Shown: positions 1 to 8,068 of the stretch, piece by piece | Layout of the letters: each line of letters opens with the position of its first letter | Numbering within the stretch: the first letter of the stretch is position 1 | NCBI RefSeq assembly: GCF_002355275.1 | Contig: NZ_CP023451.1 | Location: 124,001 to 188,000, forward strand | DNA: 64,000 nucleotides | From: Rhizorhabdus dicambivorans | GTDB taxonomy: Bacteria; Pseudomonadota; Alphaproteobacteria; Sphingomonadales; Sphingomonadaceae | Direction of reading: 5' to 3' | The notes under the pieces: generated by a model | Database searches by the model: none | Told to the model about the DNA's origin: nothing | The model's input: the letters and a program-made list of their open reading frames with translations, nothing else | Made by a program: the position numbers and the translations under genes

Positions 1-1326
1 GGCGCCCATCGCGCCGTGGTCCATGCCGGCCATCGATCCATGATCCATCCCCGAATGATCCATGCCTGCCATGGCGCTATTGTCCATGGTCGCCATCGCT
101 GCCGCCGCGCCGGTCGCGAGGCGCGCGGACGCGTTCTTCTCGGCCGTCGGATCGACGCCCCGCATAGCGCCGCCCGACATGTCCATGCCTTCCATGCCCG
201 GCATCGAGGACATGTCCATGCCCATGTCCTTCATGTCGGCGAGCGGCCGTTTGCGTAAGGGGGGAACCTCGCCGGCCATGCCGGCCCTCGGCGCGAGCGT
301 GGCACGCGCCATGCCCGAGCGGTCGATCGCCTCGCCGACAAGGGTGTAGGCCTTGTCATCGCCTGGGCTGACAACGACGTCGTAGGTCTCGGCAACACCA
401 ATCTGGAACTCGTCGACGGTGACCGGCACCACATTCTGCCCGTCGGCCTGGACGATGGTCAGCGGCAGGCCGGGGATGCGGACGTTGAAGGTGGTCATCG
501 CCGACGCATTGATGACCCGCAGCCGCACCCGTTCGCCCGGGGTGAAGAGCGCGGTCCAGTTGTCCATCGGACCATGGCCATTGACGAGATAGGTGTAGGT
601 GGATCCGGTCACATCGGAGATGTCGGCCGGGTCCATCCGCATCTGGCCCCAGTCGAGCCGGTCTTTGAGCGGCTGATCCTTGCCCGACAGGAGCCCGGCC
701 AGGGTCTGGCGCTGGAAATTGAAATGGCCGGGGTTGGCCTTGAGGCGCCGGAAGATCGCCTGCGGCGAGAGCGCGCTGTGATCGGCGAGCACGATGACAT
801 GCTCGCGGTCATAGGCGACCGGATCGGCACCGGCGGGATCGATGATGATCGGGCCGTAATGGCCTTCCTGTTCCTGCAGGCCTGAATGGCTGTGGTACCA
901 GTAGGTGCCGCTTTGCACGACGGAGAACTGGTAGAGGTAGTTCGAGCCCGGCTTGATGCCCGGAAAAGACACGCCCGGCACACCGTCCATATTGGCCGGC
1001 AGGATCAGCCCGTGCCAGTGGATCGAGCTGTCCTCCTCCAGCTGATTGATGACGTTGAGCCGCACGCGCTGGCCCTCGCGCAGCCGGATCAGCGGGGCGG
1101 GGACCGTGCCGTTGAGGCCGATTGCCCGGAACTTGCGCCCGTCGATGGTCATCGACTGCCGGGCGATGGTGAGCGTGATGTCTTCGCCCGACACGGTCGG
1201 CAGCGTCGGTCGCATCCCCGGCGAGATCGTCTGCGCCCAGGCCGGCAGCCAGGCTGACAAGGCGGCGCCGCCGCCGGCGAGGGCCGCGCCGCGGAGGAAC
1301 TGGCGGCGGTCGAGAGCAGAAATCAT
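1..1326 (-). CDS. copA: Multicopper oxidase CopA, copper-resistance type (3' end outside window)
   Basis: Periplasmic multicopper oxidase of the PcoA/CopA type, expected to oxidise or sequester copper. The ATG complement is at 1326 and the frame is open to base 1 (442 codons, C-terminus missing). The N-terminus is a twin-arginine signal (LDRRQFLRG, then an Ala/Gly-rich segment ending AWAQT). Cupredoxin copper motifs IHWHG and YWYHSHSG are visible about 95-140 residues in. Towards the window start the frame becomes Met/His-rich with repeated MDHS, MDHG and GMDM blocks, the spacer typical of CopA. It lies 66 bp downstream of the ECF sigma gene on the same strand and has its own copy of the shared promoter motif at 1368-1393. 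Confidence 0.93.
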   Translation of the reverse strand, partial: MISALDRRQFLRGAALAGGGAALSAWLPAWAQTISPGMRPTLPTVSGEDITLTIARQSMTIDGRKFRAIGLNGTVPAPLIRLREGQRVRLNVINQLEEDSSIHWHGLILPANMDGVPGVSFPGIKPGSNYLYQFSVVQSGTYWYHSHSGLQEQEGHYGPIIIDPAGADPVAYDREHVIVLADHSALSPQAIFRRLKANPGHFNFQRQTLAGLLSGKDQPLKDRLDWGQMRMDPADISDVTGSTYTYLVNGHGPMDNWTALFTPGERVRLRVINASAMTTFNVRIPGLPLTIVQADGQNVVPVTVDEFQIGVAETYDVVVSPGDDKAYTLVGEAIDRSGMARATLAPRAGMAGEVPPLRKRPLADMKDMGMDMSSMPGMEGMDMSGGAMRGVDPTAEKNASARLATGAAAAMATMDNSAMAGMDHSGMDHGSMAGMDHGAMGA

Positions 1327-1367
1327 TCGGTTGTCTCAGCTTTAAGAAAGAGGGCGGACCTATTGGA

Positions 1368-1393
1368 AATACGCAGCGTGGCCTCATCCCCCT
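1368..1393 (-). promoter_or_regulatory. ECF-type promoter of copA (AGGG-N13-CTGCGTATT)
   Basis: Read on the minus strand, AGGG (1393-1390) is followed by exactly 13 bases and CTGCGTATT (1376-1368), about 40 bp before the copA start. The same pattern with the same spacing occurs before cnrY and copC. It overlaps the stop codon of the sigma gene, so copA can be transcribed independently of the upstream trio. Assignment to the adjacent sigma factor is inference from the repeated pattern. Confidence 0.7.
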
Positions 1394-1959
1394 CAAACTT
1401 TCTTCAACATTTCCGCGAGGCGTGCGCGGGCGCGGTAGAGGCGGGTCTCGACTGCCTTCTGGCTGATGCCGAGAATCTCGGCGGTTTCGGCTTCCGATTT
1501 CTCATCGATCGTCCGCAAGACGAGCGTGTCCTTGAGCGATGCGGGCAGGGCGGCGATCGCTTTCATGGCCTCTGCCAGCTGCTGCTCGGCGCCGATCGCC
1601 TGGTCGGGTAGTGGCGCCTCGTCGACGACATGTTCGGCTTCCCCCAGCGCCAGCGCGTGGGAGAAGAAGTTGCGGACCGCGCGGCGGCGGCGCCAGTCAT
1701 GGCATTTGTTGATGACGATCCGCGACATCCAGACCGGAAAAGGTCGCGCAGCGTCATAGCGGTTGAGTGCGGCGAAGGCGGCGACGAAGCTCGCCTGGGT
1801 CACGTCGAGCGCTTCGTCGCGGTTCCCGACATGGCTGCGCACGAGGCGGTGCACCCAGCCCTGATGCCGGCGGACCAGCTCGCCATAGGCCGCTTGCCGG
1901 CCTCCAAGCGCCAGAGCCGCGAGCTCCCCGTCCGAGCAGTCGGGGAGGCACGCGGTCAT
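1393..1959 (-). CDS. ECF RNA polymerase sigma factor, CnrH-like
   Basis: Extracytoplasmic-function sigma factor of 188 residues. Region 2 is visible around residues 25-95 (GELVRRHQGWVHRLVRSHV, then DVTQASFVAAFAAL and PFPVWMSRIVIN), and region 4 around 125-185, with an HTH (ETAEILGISQKAVETRLYRARARLAE). It overlaps the sensor gene upstream by 4 bp, and the order anti-sigma, sensor, sigma matches cnrYXH/nccYXH of Cupriavidus. It is therefore expected to be held by the membrane anti-sigma at 2393-2665 and released when the periplasmic sensor binds metal. Its likely targets are the three AGGG-N13-CTGCGTATT promoters here. The family is clear; the exact inducing metal is not. Confidence 0.9.
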   Translation of the reverse strand: MTACLPDCSDGELAALALGGRQAAYGELVRRHQGWVHRLVRSHVGNRDEALDVTQASFVAAFAALNRYDAARPFPVWMSRIVINKCHDWRRRRAVRNFFSHALALGEAEHVVDEAPLPDQAIGAEQQLAEAMKAIAALPASLKDTLVLRTIDEKSEAETAEILGISQKAVETRLYRARARLAEMLKKV

Positions 1960-2396
1960 TTGGACTTGGCCGTCAGCGCTTTCACCACGGCGTCGTCGAA
2001 CTTGTCCGTCTGATCCGGGCGCAGCACGGCCCGCATCGCGAAGATATGCTCGAGTGTTTCCTTCTGCAGCGCGCCCATCGCCTGGTGCGAGCGATCCACC
2101 GCCCCTGCAACCCGAGGACCATAGCCATGCTCCGCCTCGATCGCCTCGGCGAGCCGCGCGTTATCGGCGCGCAGTTCGGCCTCCAGTGCCTGTCGCCGGA
2201 TCGCATAGTTCTTCTCGATCGTCTCGAGACGGCTATGTTGCGCGGTGTCCAGCTTCAGATCGCGATGGAGCAGGTCGTGCAACTCATTTTCGACCGGGCG
2301 CACCGGAACCACATAGACGCGGCCGATGACCACACCGGCGATCGCCGCGGCAAAGGTCAGCAGGACGAGGAGCAGGAGCCGGCGGTCGCGCATCAT
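1956..2396 (-). CDS. Membrane-anchored periplasmic metal sensor, CnrX-like
   Basis: A 146-residue protein with an N-terminal membrane anchor (about residues 6-30) and a helical periplasmic domain of the CnrX/heavy-metal-resistance family. His40, His44, Glu61, His117 and Met121 are present. Their spacing equals that of the published CnrX metal ligands (His42, His46, Glu63, His119, Met123) with a constant offset of two, so the whole Ni/Co coordination set appears kept. It overlaps the anti-sigma gene upstream and the sigma gene downstream by 4 bp each, consistent with a translationally coupled signalling unit. Its placement beside copper genes suggests copper as the physiological signal, but the site itself is that of a Ni/Co sensor. 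Confidence 0.85.
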   Translation of the reverse strand: MMRDRRLLLLVLLTFAAAIAGVVIGRVYVVPVRPVENELHDLLHRDLKLDTAQHSRLETIEKNYAIRRQALEAELRADNARLAEAIEAEHGYGPRVAGAVDRSHQAMGALQKETLEHIFAMRAVLRPDQTDKFDDAVVKALTAKSK

Positions 2397-2665
2397 TGTG
2401 AACTCAGCAGCGTCGAAGGAGCGAGCGCGAGCCGCGCGTCAAAGGGCGATATCGGCCCGGCTTCGGTCGACCGCACAGGCACGGCCGAGCCGGCAATTCC
2501 CAGGAACAAGGCTGCTGCCGCGGCGATACCGAATGTCGTGGCGCTCAGGCGGGGCATGGCCTGGAGCCGGGCGATCTCGGCCATGACGCGGCTGTCCAGC
2601 CCGGCAAGCCGGGGATCGAGCGGCGCTTCCCGCAACCGGCTGAGCATGTCGTCGAGGTGGTCCAT
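2393..2665 (-). CDS. Membrane anti-sigma factor, CnrY-like
   Basis: A 90-residue protein with a short cytoplasmic N-terminus (MDHLDDMLSRLREAPLD), one membrane segment (about residues 44-62) and a periplasmic tail. This topology and its position as first gene before a CnrX-like sensor and an ECF sigma factor fit the CnrY/NccY anti-sigma family, which binds sigma through a short hydrophobic N-terminal helix. Sequence conservation in this family is low, so the call rests mainly on topology and gene order. The start at 2665 lies 25 bp downstream of the promoter motif at 2690-2715. Confidence 0.75.
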   Translation of the reverse strand: MDHLDDMLSRLREAPLDPRLAGLDSRVMAEIARLQAMPRLSATTFGIAAAAALFLGIAGSAVPVRSTEAGPISPFDARLALAPSTLLSSQ

Positions 2666-2689
2666 GATGTTTCTCCGTCTTCACTTCTC

Positions 2690-2715
2690 AATACGCAGGA
2701 TGGTCCGGCAACCCT
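2690..2715 (-). promoter_or_regulatory. ECF-type promoter of the cnrYXH-like operon (AGGG-N13-CTGCGTATT)
   Basis: On the minus strand AGGG (2715-2712), 13 bases, then CTGCGTATT (2698-2690), about 25 bp before the anti-sigma start. It matches the motif before copC and copA base for base in both boxes, and would make the sigma factor autoregulatory. Confidence 0.7.
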
Positions 2716-2741
2716 TGTCCGGGAACAAAAAGAAAATTGCG

Positions 2742-2767
2742 AGGGGTGCAGGTCGCGGCTGCGTATT
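2742..2767 (+). promoter_or_regulatory. ECF-type promoter of copC (AGGG-N13-CTGCGTATT)
   Basis: AGGG at 2742-2745, 13 bases, CTGCGTATT at 2759-2767, 30 bp before the copC start. It is the divergent partner of the motif at 2690-2715, so one sigma factor would drive both directions from this intergenic region. Confidence 0.7.
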
Positions 2768-2797
2768 CTCTCATGTCACTGACAGGAGAATGTCCAA

Positions 2798-3175
2798 ATG
2801 CGCTTCTTTTCGCCGCTCGCAGCCATCGCCGCCGTCGGCCTGAGTGTTTCGGCTCCGGCCTACGCCCATCCCAAGCTCGTGTCCTCGACGCCCGCCGCCA
2901 ACGCCAGCGTCCCGGCGCCGTCGCGTATAACGCTCACCTTCAGTGAAGGTCTGATGCCGAAGCTGTCGGGCGCCGAGATCGTGATGACCGGCATGCCCGG
3001 CATGCCCAACCACCGCATGGCGGTAACCGGCTTCAAGACGTCCGTCGAAGGCGACAAGACGCTCGTGCTGACGCTCGCCAAGCCGCTCATGGCGGGCAGC
3101 TATCAGGTCGCCTGGCACGTCGTCTCGACCGACACGCACCGCATCCAGGGCAATCTCGCCTTTACCGTCAAGTGA
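2798..3175 (+). CDS. copC: Periplasmic copper-binding protein CopC
   Basis: A 125-residue CopC-domain protein that carries copper in the periplasm and is thought to work with CopD. A signal peptide ends AYA and leaves a mature N-terminal His (HPKLVSSTPA), the first ligand of the CopC Cu(II) site. The DTH of STDTHRIQG near the C-terminus supplies the Asp/His pair. A Met-rich loop (MTGMPGMPNHRM) resembles the Cu(I) site of some CopC proteins. A Shine-Dalgarno AGGAG lies just before the ATG. copD follows after 4 bp and is probably co-transcribed from the ECF-type promoter at 2742-2767. Confidence 0.95.
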   Translation: MRFFSPLAAIAAVGLSVSAPAYAHPKLVSSTPAANASVPAPSRITLTFSEGLMPKLSGAEIVMTGMPGMPNHRMAVTGFKTSVEGDKTLVLTLAKPLMAGSYQVAWHVVSTDTHRIQGNLAFTVK

Positions 3176-3179
3176 CGCC

Positions 3180-4124
3180 ATGAACGACGTGGCACTCGTC
3201 GCCGTCCGCTGGGCGCTCTACGTCGATCTCGGCCTGTTGTTCGGCCTGCCGCTGTTCGCGCTCTATGCGCCCGGCGGCGGCCGGATGGTACAGCGGCATC
3301 TGCCGATGGTAGCAATGGTGGCCGGTCTCGCCTGTCTCGCCCTCCTGCTGTCGGCGCTGGGGTTCGCGTTGCAGGCAGCGGCCATGACCGGGCTGCCGCT
3401 CACCCAGCCTGATCTTTCCATGGTCGCAGAGCTGTTCAACGGCACGTCCATGGGAACGGCGCTGAAGGCGCGCCTCGTCGCGCTCCTCGTTCTTCTGCTC
3501 TCCATCCCCTTCTATCGCCGGCAATCCCGTCCTGCCTTCATCGCCTCCACTCTGGCAGGCGCGGTCGCACTCGCGACCCTCGCCTGGAGTGGGCATGGCG
3601 CGGCTGGCGAAGGCGAGGCGGGCTGGCTGCAACTGGGGGCCGATCTCATCCATCTGCTCGCCGCCGGCGCCTGGGTCGGCGCGCTTGCCGCATTCCTCGC
3701 GCTGGTACTTCCCAGGCTCGCAACCGACGATCTCGCCGCTCAAGACATGGACCGGGTCACGCTCGCCGAGGAAGCGTTGCGGGGCTTCTCCCTCGTCGGC
3801 ACGATCATCGTCGCCCTGCTGATCCTGACCGGGACGGTGAACGGCTGGTTCCTCGTCGGTCCGGGCAACATCGCCTCGCTCGGGCAGTCGACCTACGGCC
3901 TGCTGCTCATCGCCAAGCTGCTGCTGTTCGCCGGCATGCTGGGCCTGGCCGCGCTCAACCGTTATCGCCTGACCCCGGCACTTGCGCAGGCGATCGAGGA
4001 AGAGGACGCGCCACGGGCGCAGGCGCTGCTGCGCGCGAGCCTCGTCGTCGAAGGCGGTCTTGCGATCGTCATTCTCGGGCTCGTCGCCTGGCTGGGGACA
4101 CTATCGCCGCCCATGTCGATGTAG
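3180..4124 (+). CDS. copD: Copper-resistance inner-membrane protein CopD
   Basis: A 314-residue polytopic membrane protein with about eight hydrophobic segments, matching the CopD/PcoD family that pairs with CopC for copper transfer across the inner membrane. Conserved-looking stretches include the N-terminal VRWALYVDLGLLFGLPLF and a C-terminal segment LLLIAKLLLFAGMLGLAALNRYRLTP, typical of the CopD domain. It starts 4 bp after copC. The ATG at 3180 gives full family length. Confidence 0.93.
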   Translation: MNDVALVAVRWALYVDLGLLFGLPLFALYAPGGGRMVQRHLPMVAMVAGLACLALLLSALGFALQAAAMTGLPLTQPDLSMVAELFNGTSMGTALKARLVALLVLLLSIPFYRRQSRPAFIASTLAGAVALATLAWSGHGAAGEGEAGWLQLGADLIHLLAAGAWVGALAAFLALVLPRLATDDLAAQDMDRVTLAEEALRGFSLVGTIIVALLILTGTVNGWFLVGPGNIASLGQSTYGLLLIAKLLLFAGMLGLAALNRYRLTPALAQAIEEEDAPRAQALLRASLVVEGGLAIVILGLVAWLGTLSPPMSM

Positions 4125-4160
4125 CTTATCGTTTCGGACGCCTCGCGTTGGGAGAAGCCA

Positions 4161-4835
4161 ATGCAATCCTACACCCCGCCGCTCGGGACCGGATCGACGA
4201 AAGACTATGATCGCGCGATCCGCCTGTGGACGCGGGAGAAGCGGTGGCGTGCCGCCATGCTCGCCGCCCTGGCGCCCAAAGCCGGTGAGACGGTCGTCGA
4301 CGTCGGCTGTGGCACCGGCAGCTTCGCGCTGATGCTCAAGCAAGCCGAGCCCAGGACGCAGGTGATCGGTCTCGATCCCGATGCCGAGGCGCTCGACATC
4401 GCGCGGCACAAGGCCGCTGTGCGGCGGGCCGATATCGACTGGCGTCAGGGATTTGCCAGGGACGTGGCCCCGGGTACCGCCGACGCTGTCGTGTCGAGTC
4501 TCGTGCTGCATCAGATGCCGGTCAGGGAGAAGGCGGCAACCCTGCGCGCCATGTTCGCCATGCTGCGCCCGGGTGGGCGCCTGGTGATCGCCGATTATGG
4601 CCGCCAGCAGGGTTTCATGCGGCTTGCCTTCCGCCTGACCGTGCAGCGGCTCGATGGCATCGATGATACCCGGCCCAATGCCGACGGCGTGCTCCCCGGC
4701 CTGATCGCGGCGGCCGGCTTCAGGCATGTGGCCGAGACGTTTCGGCTTTTGACCATCACCGGCGCGATCGACTTGTTTACGGCGCATCGACCGGCGCAGG
4801 ACCACGGCCTTACGGTTGCCAATGACCTTGGCTGA
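4161..4835 (+). CDS. Class I SAM-dependent methyltransferase
   Basis: A 224-residue Rossmann methyltransferase. The SAM-binding motif I is [13 protein letters not shown] (about residues 45-57), followed by an acidic motif ([11 protein letters not shown]) and a post-motif SSLVLHQMP and [13 protein letters not shown], as in the UbiE/methyltransferase-11 group. The substrate cannot be told from sequence. Similar methyltransferases are often seen inside metal-resistance clusters, and here it lies between copD and the copper ATPase. It ends just before the MerR-type promoter of the next gene, so it probably belongs to the copC-copD transcription unit. Confidence 0.85.
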   Translation: MQSYTPPLGTGSTKDYDRAIRLWTREKRWRAAMLAALAPKAGETVVDVGCGTGSFALMLKQAEPRTQVIGLDPDAEALDIARHKAAVRRADIDWRQGFARDVAPGTADAVVSSLVLHQMPVREKAATLRAMFAMLRPGGRLVIADYGRQQGFMRLAFRLTVQRLDGIDDTRPNADGVLPGLIAAAGFRHVAETFRLLTITGAIDLFTAHRPAQDHGLTVANDLG

Positions 4836-4886
4836 TGGCGGCCAGGCGAACGGGCCCGCCGATTTGTCCGCTTAGGCGATTACGTA

Positions 4887-4917
4887 TTGACCCTGACACG
4901 GTGTCAGACCCTAGATC
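4887..4917 (+). promoter_or_regulatory. MerR/CueR-type promoter-operator of the copper ATPase
   Basis: A -35 box TTGACC (4887-4892) and a -10 box TAGATC (4912-4917) are separated by 19 bp, the over-long spacer characteristic of MerR-family promoters. The spacer holds a perfect inverted repeat CTGACAC-G-GTGTCAG (4893-4907), the expected dimer site. The likely regulator is the CueR-type protein encoded directly after the ATPase. Confidence 0.8.
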
Positions 4918-4942
4918 GTCAGGCGTCGAAAGGAGCAAGGCG

Positions 4943-7300
4943 ATGAACGAGACACATGGAGCGGCGCATGGCGGCGGTTGCTGCGGCAGCCACGGCGCTG
5001 CGAAACCAGCGGCTGGCGTCAAGGACCCGGTCTGCGGCATGACCGTCGATCCTGCGATCACTGCGCACCATGCCGAGCATGGCGGTGAAAGCTATCATTT
5101 CTGCAGCGCGGGCTGCCGGGCAAAATTCATCGCCGATCCCGAGCGCTATCTCGGCCCGCCGGCACCGCCAGTCGCGGTGCCAGAAGGCACGATCTGGACC
5201 TGCCCTATGCATCCCGAGATTCGGCAGGACCATCCCGGGTCCTGTCCGATCTGCGGCATGGCGCTCGAGCCCGCGACCGTGACTGCCGACAGCGGCCCCA
5301 GCCATGAGCTGGTCGATTTCACACGGCGCTTCCGGGTCGGCCTGATGCTGGCCCTCCCGGTGCTGATCCTCGAGATGGGCGCGCATCTCTTTCCCGCGAT
5401 CCATCGCCTCGTGCCGATGTCGATCTCGGTATGGATCCAGTTCGTGCTGGCGACACCCGTCGTGCTCTGGGCGGGCTGGCCCTTCTTCGAGCGTGGCTGG
5501 GCCTCGCTCAAGACCCGCAACCTCAACATGTTCACCCTGATCGCGATGGGGACCGGGGTCGCCTGGATCTACAGCGTCGTCGCGACGCTCGCGCCCCAGC
5601 TGTTCCCGCCCGCCTTCCGCGGAGAGGACGGCATGGTTGCCGTCTATTTCGAGGCGGCCGCGGTGATCACTGTCCTCGTGCTGCTCGGCCAGATGCTCGA
5701 ACTGCGCGCGCGCGAGCGGACCTCGGGCGCGATCAAGGCGCTGCTTAACCTTGCGCCAAAGACCGCGCGCCGGATCGGTTCCGATGGCAGTGAAGAGGAA
5801 ATCAGCCTCGATCTCGTTGCGGTCGGCGACCGCCTGCGTGTGCGTCCCGGCGAGAAGGTGCCGGTCGATGGCGTGGTCGAGGACGGCCGTTCCTCGCTCG
5901 ACGAGTCGATGGTCACCGGTGAGTCCATGCCCGTCACCAAGGCCAAGGCCGACACGGTGATCGGCGGCACGCTCAACCAGACCGGCGCGCTCGTTATCGT
6001 CGCCGACAAGGTTGGCCGGGACACCATGCTGGCGCGCATCGTCCAGATGGTCGCCGAGGCGCAGCGCTCGCGCGCGCCGATCCAGCGCATGGCCGATCAG
6101 GTGTCGGGCTGGTTCGTGCCCGTGGTCATCGCGGTCGCGGTGGTCGCGTTCATCGCCTGGGGCATCTGGGGCCCCGAGCCGCGCTTCGCCTACGGGCTGG
6201 TTGCGGCGGTCGCCGTGCTGATCATCGCCTGTCCCTGCGCACTGGGTCTCGCCACGCCGATGTCGATCATGGTCGGGGTTGGCCGCGGCGCCGGGCTCGG
6301 CGTCCTCATCAAGAATGCCGAAGCGCTCGAGCATATGGAAAAAGTCGACACGCTCGTCGTCGACAAGACCGGCACGCTGACCGAAGGCCGGCCTGCCGTC
6401 ACCCAGATCGTGCCGGCGCCCGGCTTCGACGAAGCCGAACTGCTGCGGCTTGCCGCCTCGGTCGAGCGGGCCTCCGAGCATCCGCTCGCGCTGGCGATCG
6501 TCGAGGCCGCCAAGGATCGCGGCATCCCCACGAGCGACGTCACCGACTTCGATTCCCCCACCGGACGCGGCGCGCTCGGCACCGTCGACGGCCGCCGGAT
6601 CGTGCTCGGTAATGCGCGGTTCCTCTCGGAAGAGGGCATAGCAACCGACGCGCTGGCGGAGCAGGCCGACGCCCTGCGCCGGGATGGCGCCACCGCGATC
6701 TTCATCGGCGTCGACGGCACCGTCGGCGGCGCCTTTGCAATCGCCGATCCCGTGAAGCAGACGACGCCGGAGGCCCTGGCCGCACTCAAGGCCGAAGGCA
6801 TTCGCGTGGTGATGTTGACCGGCGACAACCGCACCACAGCAGAGGCGGTGGCAAGGCGGCTCGGCATTGACGATGTCGAAGCCGAGGTACTGCCCGACCA
6901 GAAGAGTGCCGTCGTCGCGCGGTTGAAAAGCGAGGGGCGCGTGGTGGCGATGGCCGGCGACGGGGTCAACGACGCCCCCGCACTGGCTGCCGCCGATGTC
7001 GGTATTGCCATGGGCTCGGGCACCGACGTCGCGATCGAGAGCGCGGGCGTGACGCTGCTCAAGGGCGATCTCATGGGCATCGTGCGGGCACGGCGGCTGA
7101 GCCAGGCGACCATGTCCAACATCCGCCAGAACCTGGTCTTCGCCTTCATCTACAATGTCGCCGGGGTGCCGGTGGCGGCGGGCGCGCTCTATCCGCTGTT
7201 CGGCATCCTGCTCTCGCCGATCATCGCGGCCGCCGCCATGGCGCTCTCCTCGGTCAGCGTGGTCACCAACGCGCTGCGCCTCAACCGGAAAGCGCTGTGA
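4943..7300 (+). CDS. copA: Copper-translocating P1B-type ATPase
   Basis: Cu(I) (or Ag) export ATPase of 785 residues in the inner membrane. In order: a His/Cys-rich N-terminus (GGGCCGSHG), a YHS metal-binding domain ([10 protein letters not shown]), a [20 protein letters not shown] heavy-metal-binding segment, transmembrane helices, the actuator domain with VTGES, the CPC membrane motif ([13 protein letters not shown]), the phosphorylation site DKTGTLTEG, the SEHPLA nucleotide-domain motif, and the hinge [10 protein letters not shown]. The frame is open from 4835, but the ATG at 4943 is preceded by AGGAG and starts the His/Cys-rich leader, so it is chosen. The promoter at 4887-4917 and the CueR gene that overlaps its stop indicate copper-induced expression. 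Confidence 0.95.
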   Translation: MNETHGAAHGGGCCGSHGAAKPAAGVKDPVCGMTVDPAITAHHAEHGGESYHFCSAGCRAKFIADPERYLGPPAPPVAVPEGTIWTCPMHPEIRQDHPGSCPICGMALEPATVTADSGPSHELVDFTRRFRVGLMLALPVLILEMGAHLFPAIHRLVPMSISVWIQFVLATPVVLWAGWPFFERGWASLKTRNLNMFTLIAMGTGVAWIYSVVATLAPQLFPPAFRGEDGMVAVYFEAAAVITVLVLLGQMLELRARERTSGAIKALLNLAPKTARRIGSDGSEEEISLDLVAVGDRLRVRPGEKVPVDGVVEDGRSSLDESMVTGESMPVTKAKADTVIGGTLNQTGALVIVADKVGRDTMLARIVQMVAEAQRSRAPIQRMADQVSGWFVPVVIAVAVVAFIAWGIWGPEPRFAYGLVAAVAVLIIACPCALGLATPMSIMVGVGRGAGLGVLIKNAEALEHMEKVDTLVVDKTGTLTEGRPAVTQIVPAPGFDEAELLRLAASVERASEHPLALAIVEAAKDRGIPTSDVTDFDSPTGRGALGTVDGRRIVLGNARFLSEEGIATDALAEQADALRRDGATAIFIGVDGTVGGAFAIADPVKQTTPEALAALKAEGIRVVMLTGDNRTTAEAVARRLGIDDVEAEVLPDQKSAVVARLKSEGRVVAMAGDGVNDAPALAAADVGIAMGSGTDVAIESAGVTLLKGDLMGIVRARRLSQATMSNIRQNLVFAFIYNVAGVPVAAGALYPLFGILLSPIIAAAAMALSSVSVVTNALRLNRKAL

Positions 7301-7695
7301 ACATCGGGGAGGCGTCGAAGCAAAGCGGGGTCTCGGAGCGGATGATCCGCCATTATGAGAAGATCGGCCTCATCCCGGCGCCGCCGCGCCGGGGAGCGGG
7401 TTATCGCGACTATGGCGAGAGTGACCTCCATCGCCTGCGGTTCATCGCCAATGCCCGCGATCTCGGTTTTCCGATCGAGGAGATCCGGACCCTGCTCGGC
7501 CTGTGGGCCGACACGGGCCGCAGCAGCGCCGATGTAAAGCGGGTCGCGTTGGCGCGGGCGGAGGAATTGCAGCGCAAGGCCGAAGCGCTGACGACCCTGC
7601 GCGAGACCCTCGTCGATCTCGCCGAGCGCTGTCATGGCGACGAGCGGCCAGATTGTCCCATCATCGCCGAACTGAGTCTCGACAGAAAATGTTAG
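7297..7695 (+). CDS. cueR: CueR-type MerR-family copper-responsive regulator
   Basis: A 132-residue MerR-family activator. The winged HTH is at the N-terminus ([21 protein letters not shown]), followed by a dimerisation helix and a C-terminal metal loop with Cys112 and Cys120 ([10 protein letters not shown]). Ser77 precedes the long helix. Cys112, Cys120 and Ser77 have exactly the numbering of E. coli CueR, which marks sensors of monovalent Cu, Ag and Au. The GTG start at 7297 overlaps the ATPase stop by 4 bp. It most likely controls the promoter at 4887-4917 and therefore its own operon. Confidence 0.93.
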   Translation: MNIGEASKQSGVSERMIRHYEKIGLIPAPPRRGAGYRDYGESDLHRLRFIANARDLGFPIEEIRTLLGLWADTGRSSADVKRVALARAEELQRKAEALTTLRETLVDLAERCHGDERPDCPIIAELSLDRKC

Positions 7696-7910
7696 CGCCG
7701 GCCGCCTCTCGGACCAGACCCGCTCTGGCGGCCGGGGTGCTGATCGCACTTGGCATTCTCACGACGGGCCTCGCGATATATTTCCTCGCAGTCCGCCCGC
7801 CACTGCTGGCGGAGGATCTTCGCCATATCGGCGGCAACCCGCAGACCCTTTCGCCGGTATTGCGGGACTGGTTCGGCGGGATAGCTGGCTCGCCCGTGCG
7901 ACCGCACTGA
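7689..7910 (+). CDS. Short single-span membrane protein, possibly truncated
   Basis: A 73-residue frame that overlaps the end of cueR by 7 bp. It has one clear membrane segment (about residues 14-36) followed by RPPLLAEDLRHIGGNPQTL. This segment recalls small bacterial membrane proteins that continue with further helices, whereas here the frame stops soon after in a polar tail (SPVRPH). I see no continuing homology in the other two frames, so it may be a truncated remnant at the junction between the copper module and the storage island. The function is unknown. Confidence 0.4.
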   Translation: MLAPAASRTRPALAAGVLIALGILTTGLAIYFLAVRPPLLAEDLRHIGGNPQTLSPVLRDWFGGIAGSPVRPH

Positions 7911-7995
7911 GCCTCCTGATCGTATTTGGCCGCTTTTCATACAGCAATGTCGTGCTGAGCTCTGACTTCTGGGGCTGGCATATGCGAGGCAATCC

Positions 7996-8013
7996 CTCCG
8001 TAGGACTACGGAG
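7996..8013. promoter_or_regulatory. Perfect inverted repeat upstream of phaC
   Basis: CTCCGTAG-GA-CTACGGAG, an 8-bp perfect inverted repeat with a 2-bp centre, lies 55 bp before the chosen phaC start. The spacing suits an operator for a dimeric regulator such as the FixJ-type protein encoded at 22308-22928. The regulator assignment is speculative. Confidence 0.4.
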
Positions 8014-8068
8014 TGCGCAGAGGCTTCCTGCGCTTCAGGGCTTGTTGCACCGCAGCAGGAGCGAAAAT

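Noticed and set aside
4919-6481. 520-codon frame on the minus strand inside the copper ATPase
   Set aside because: It is antisense to a gene with all P-ATPase motifs and shows only His/Arg/Asp-rich composition expected of a high-GC shadow frame.
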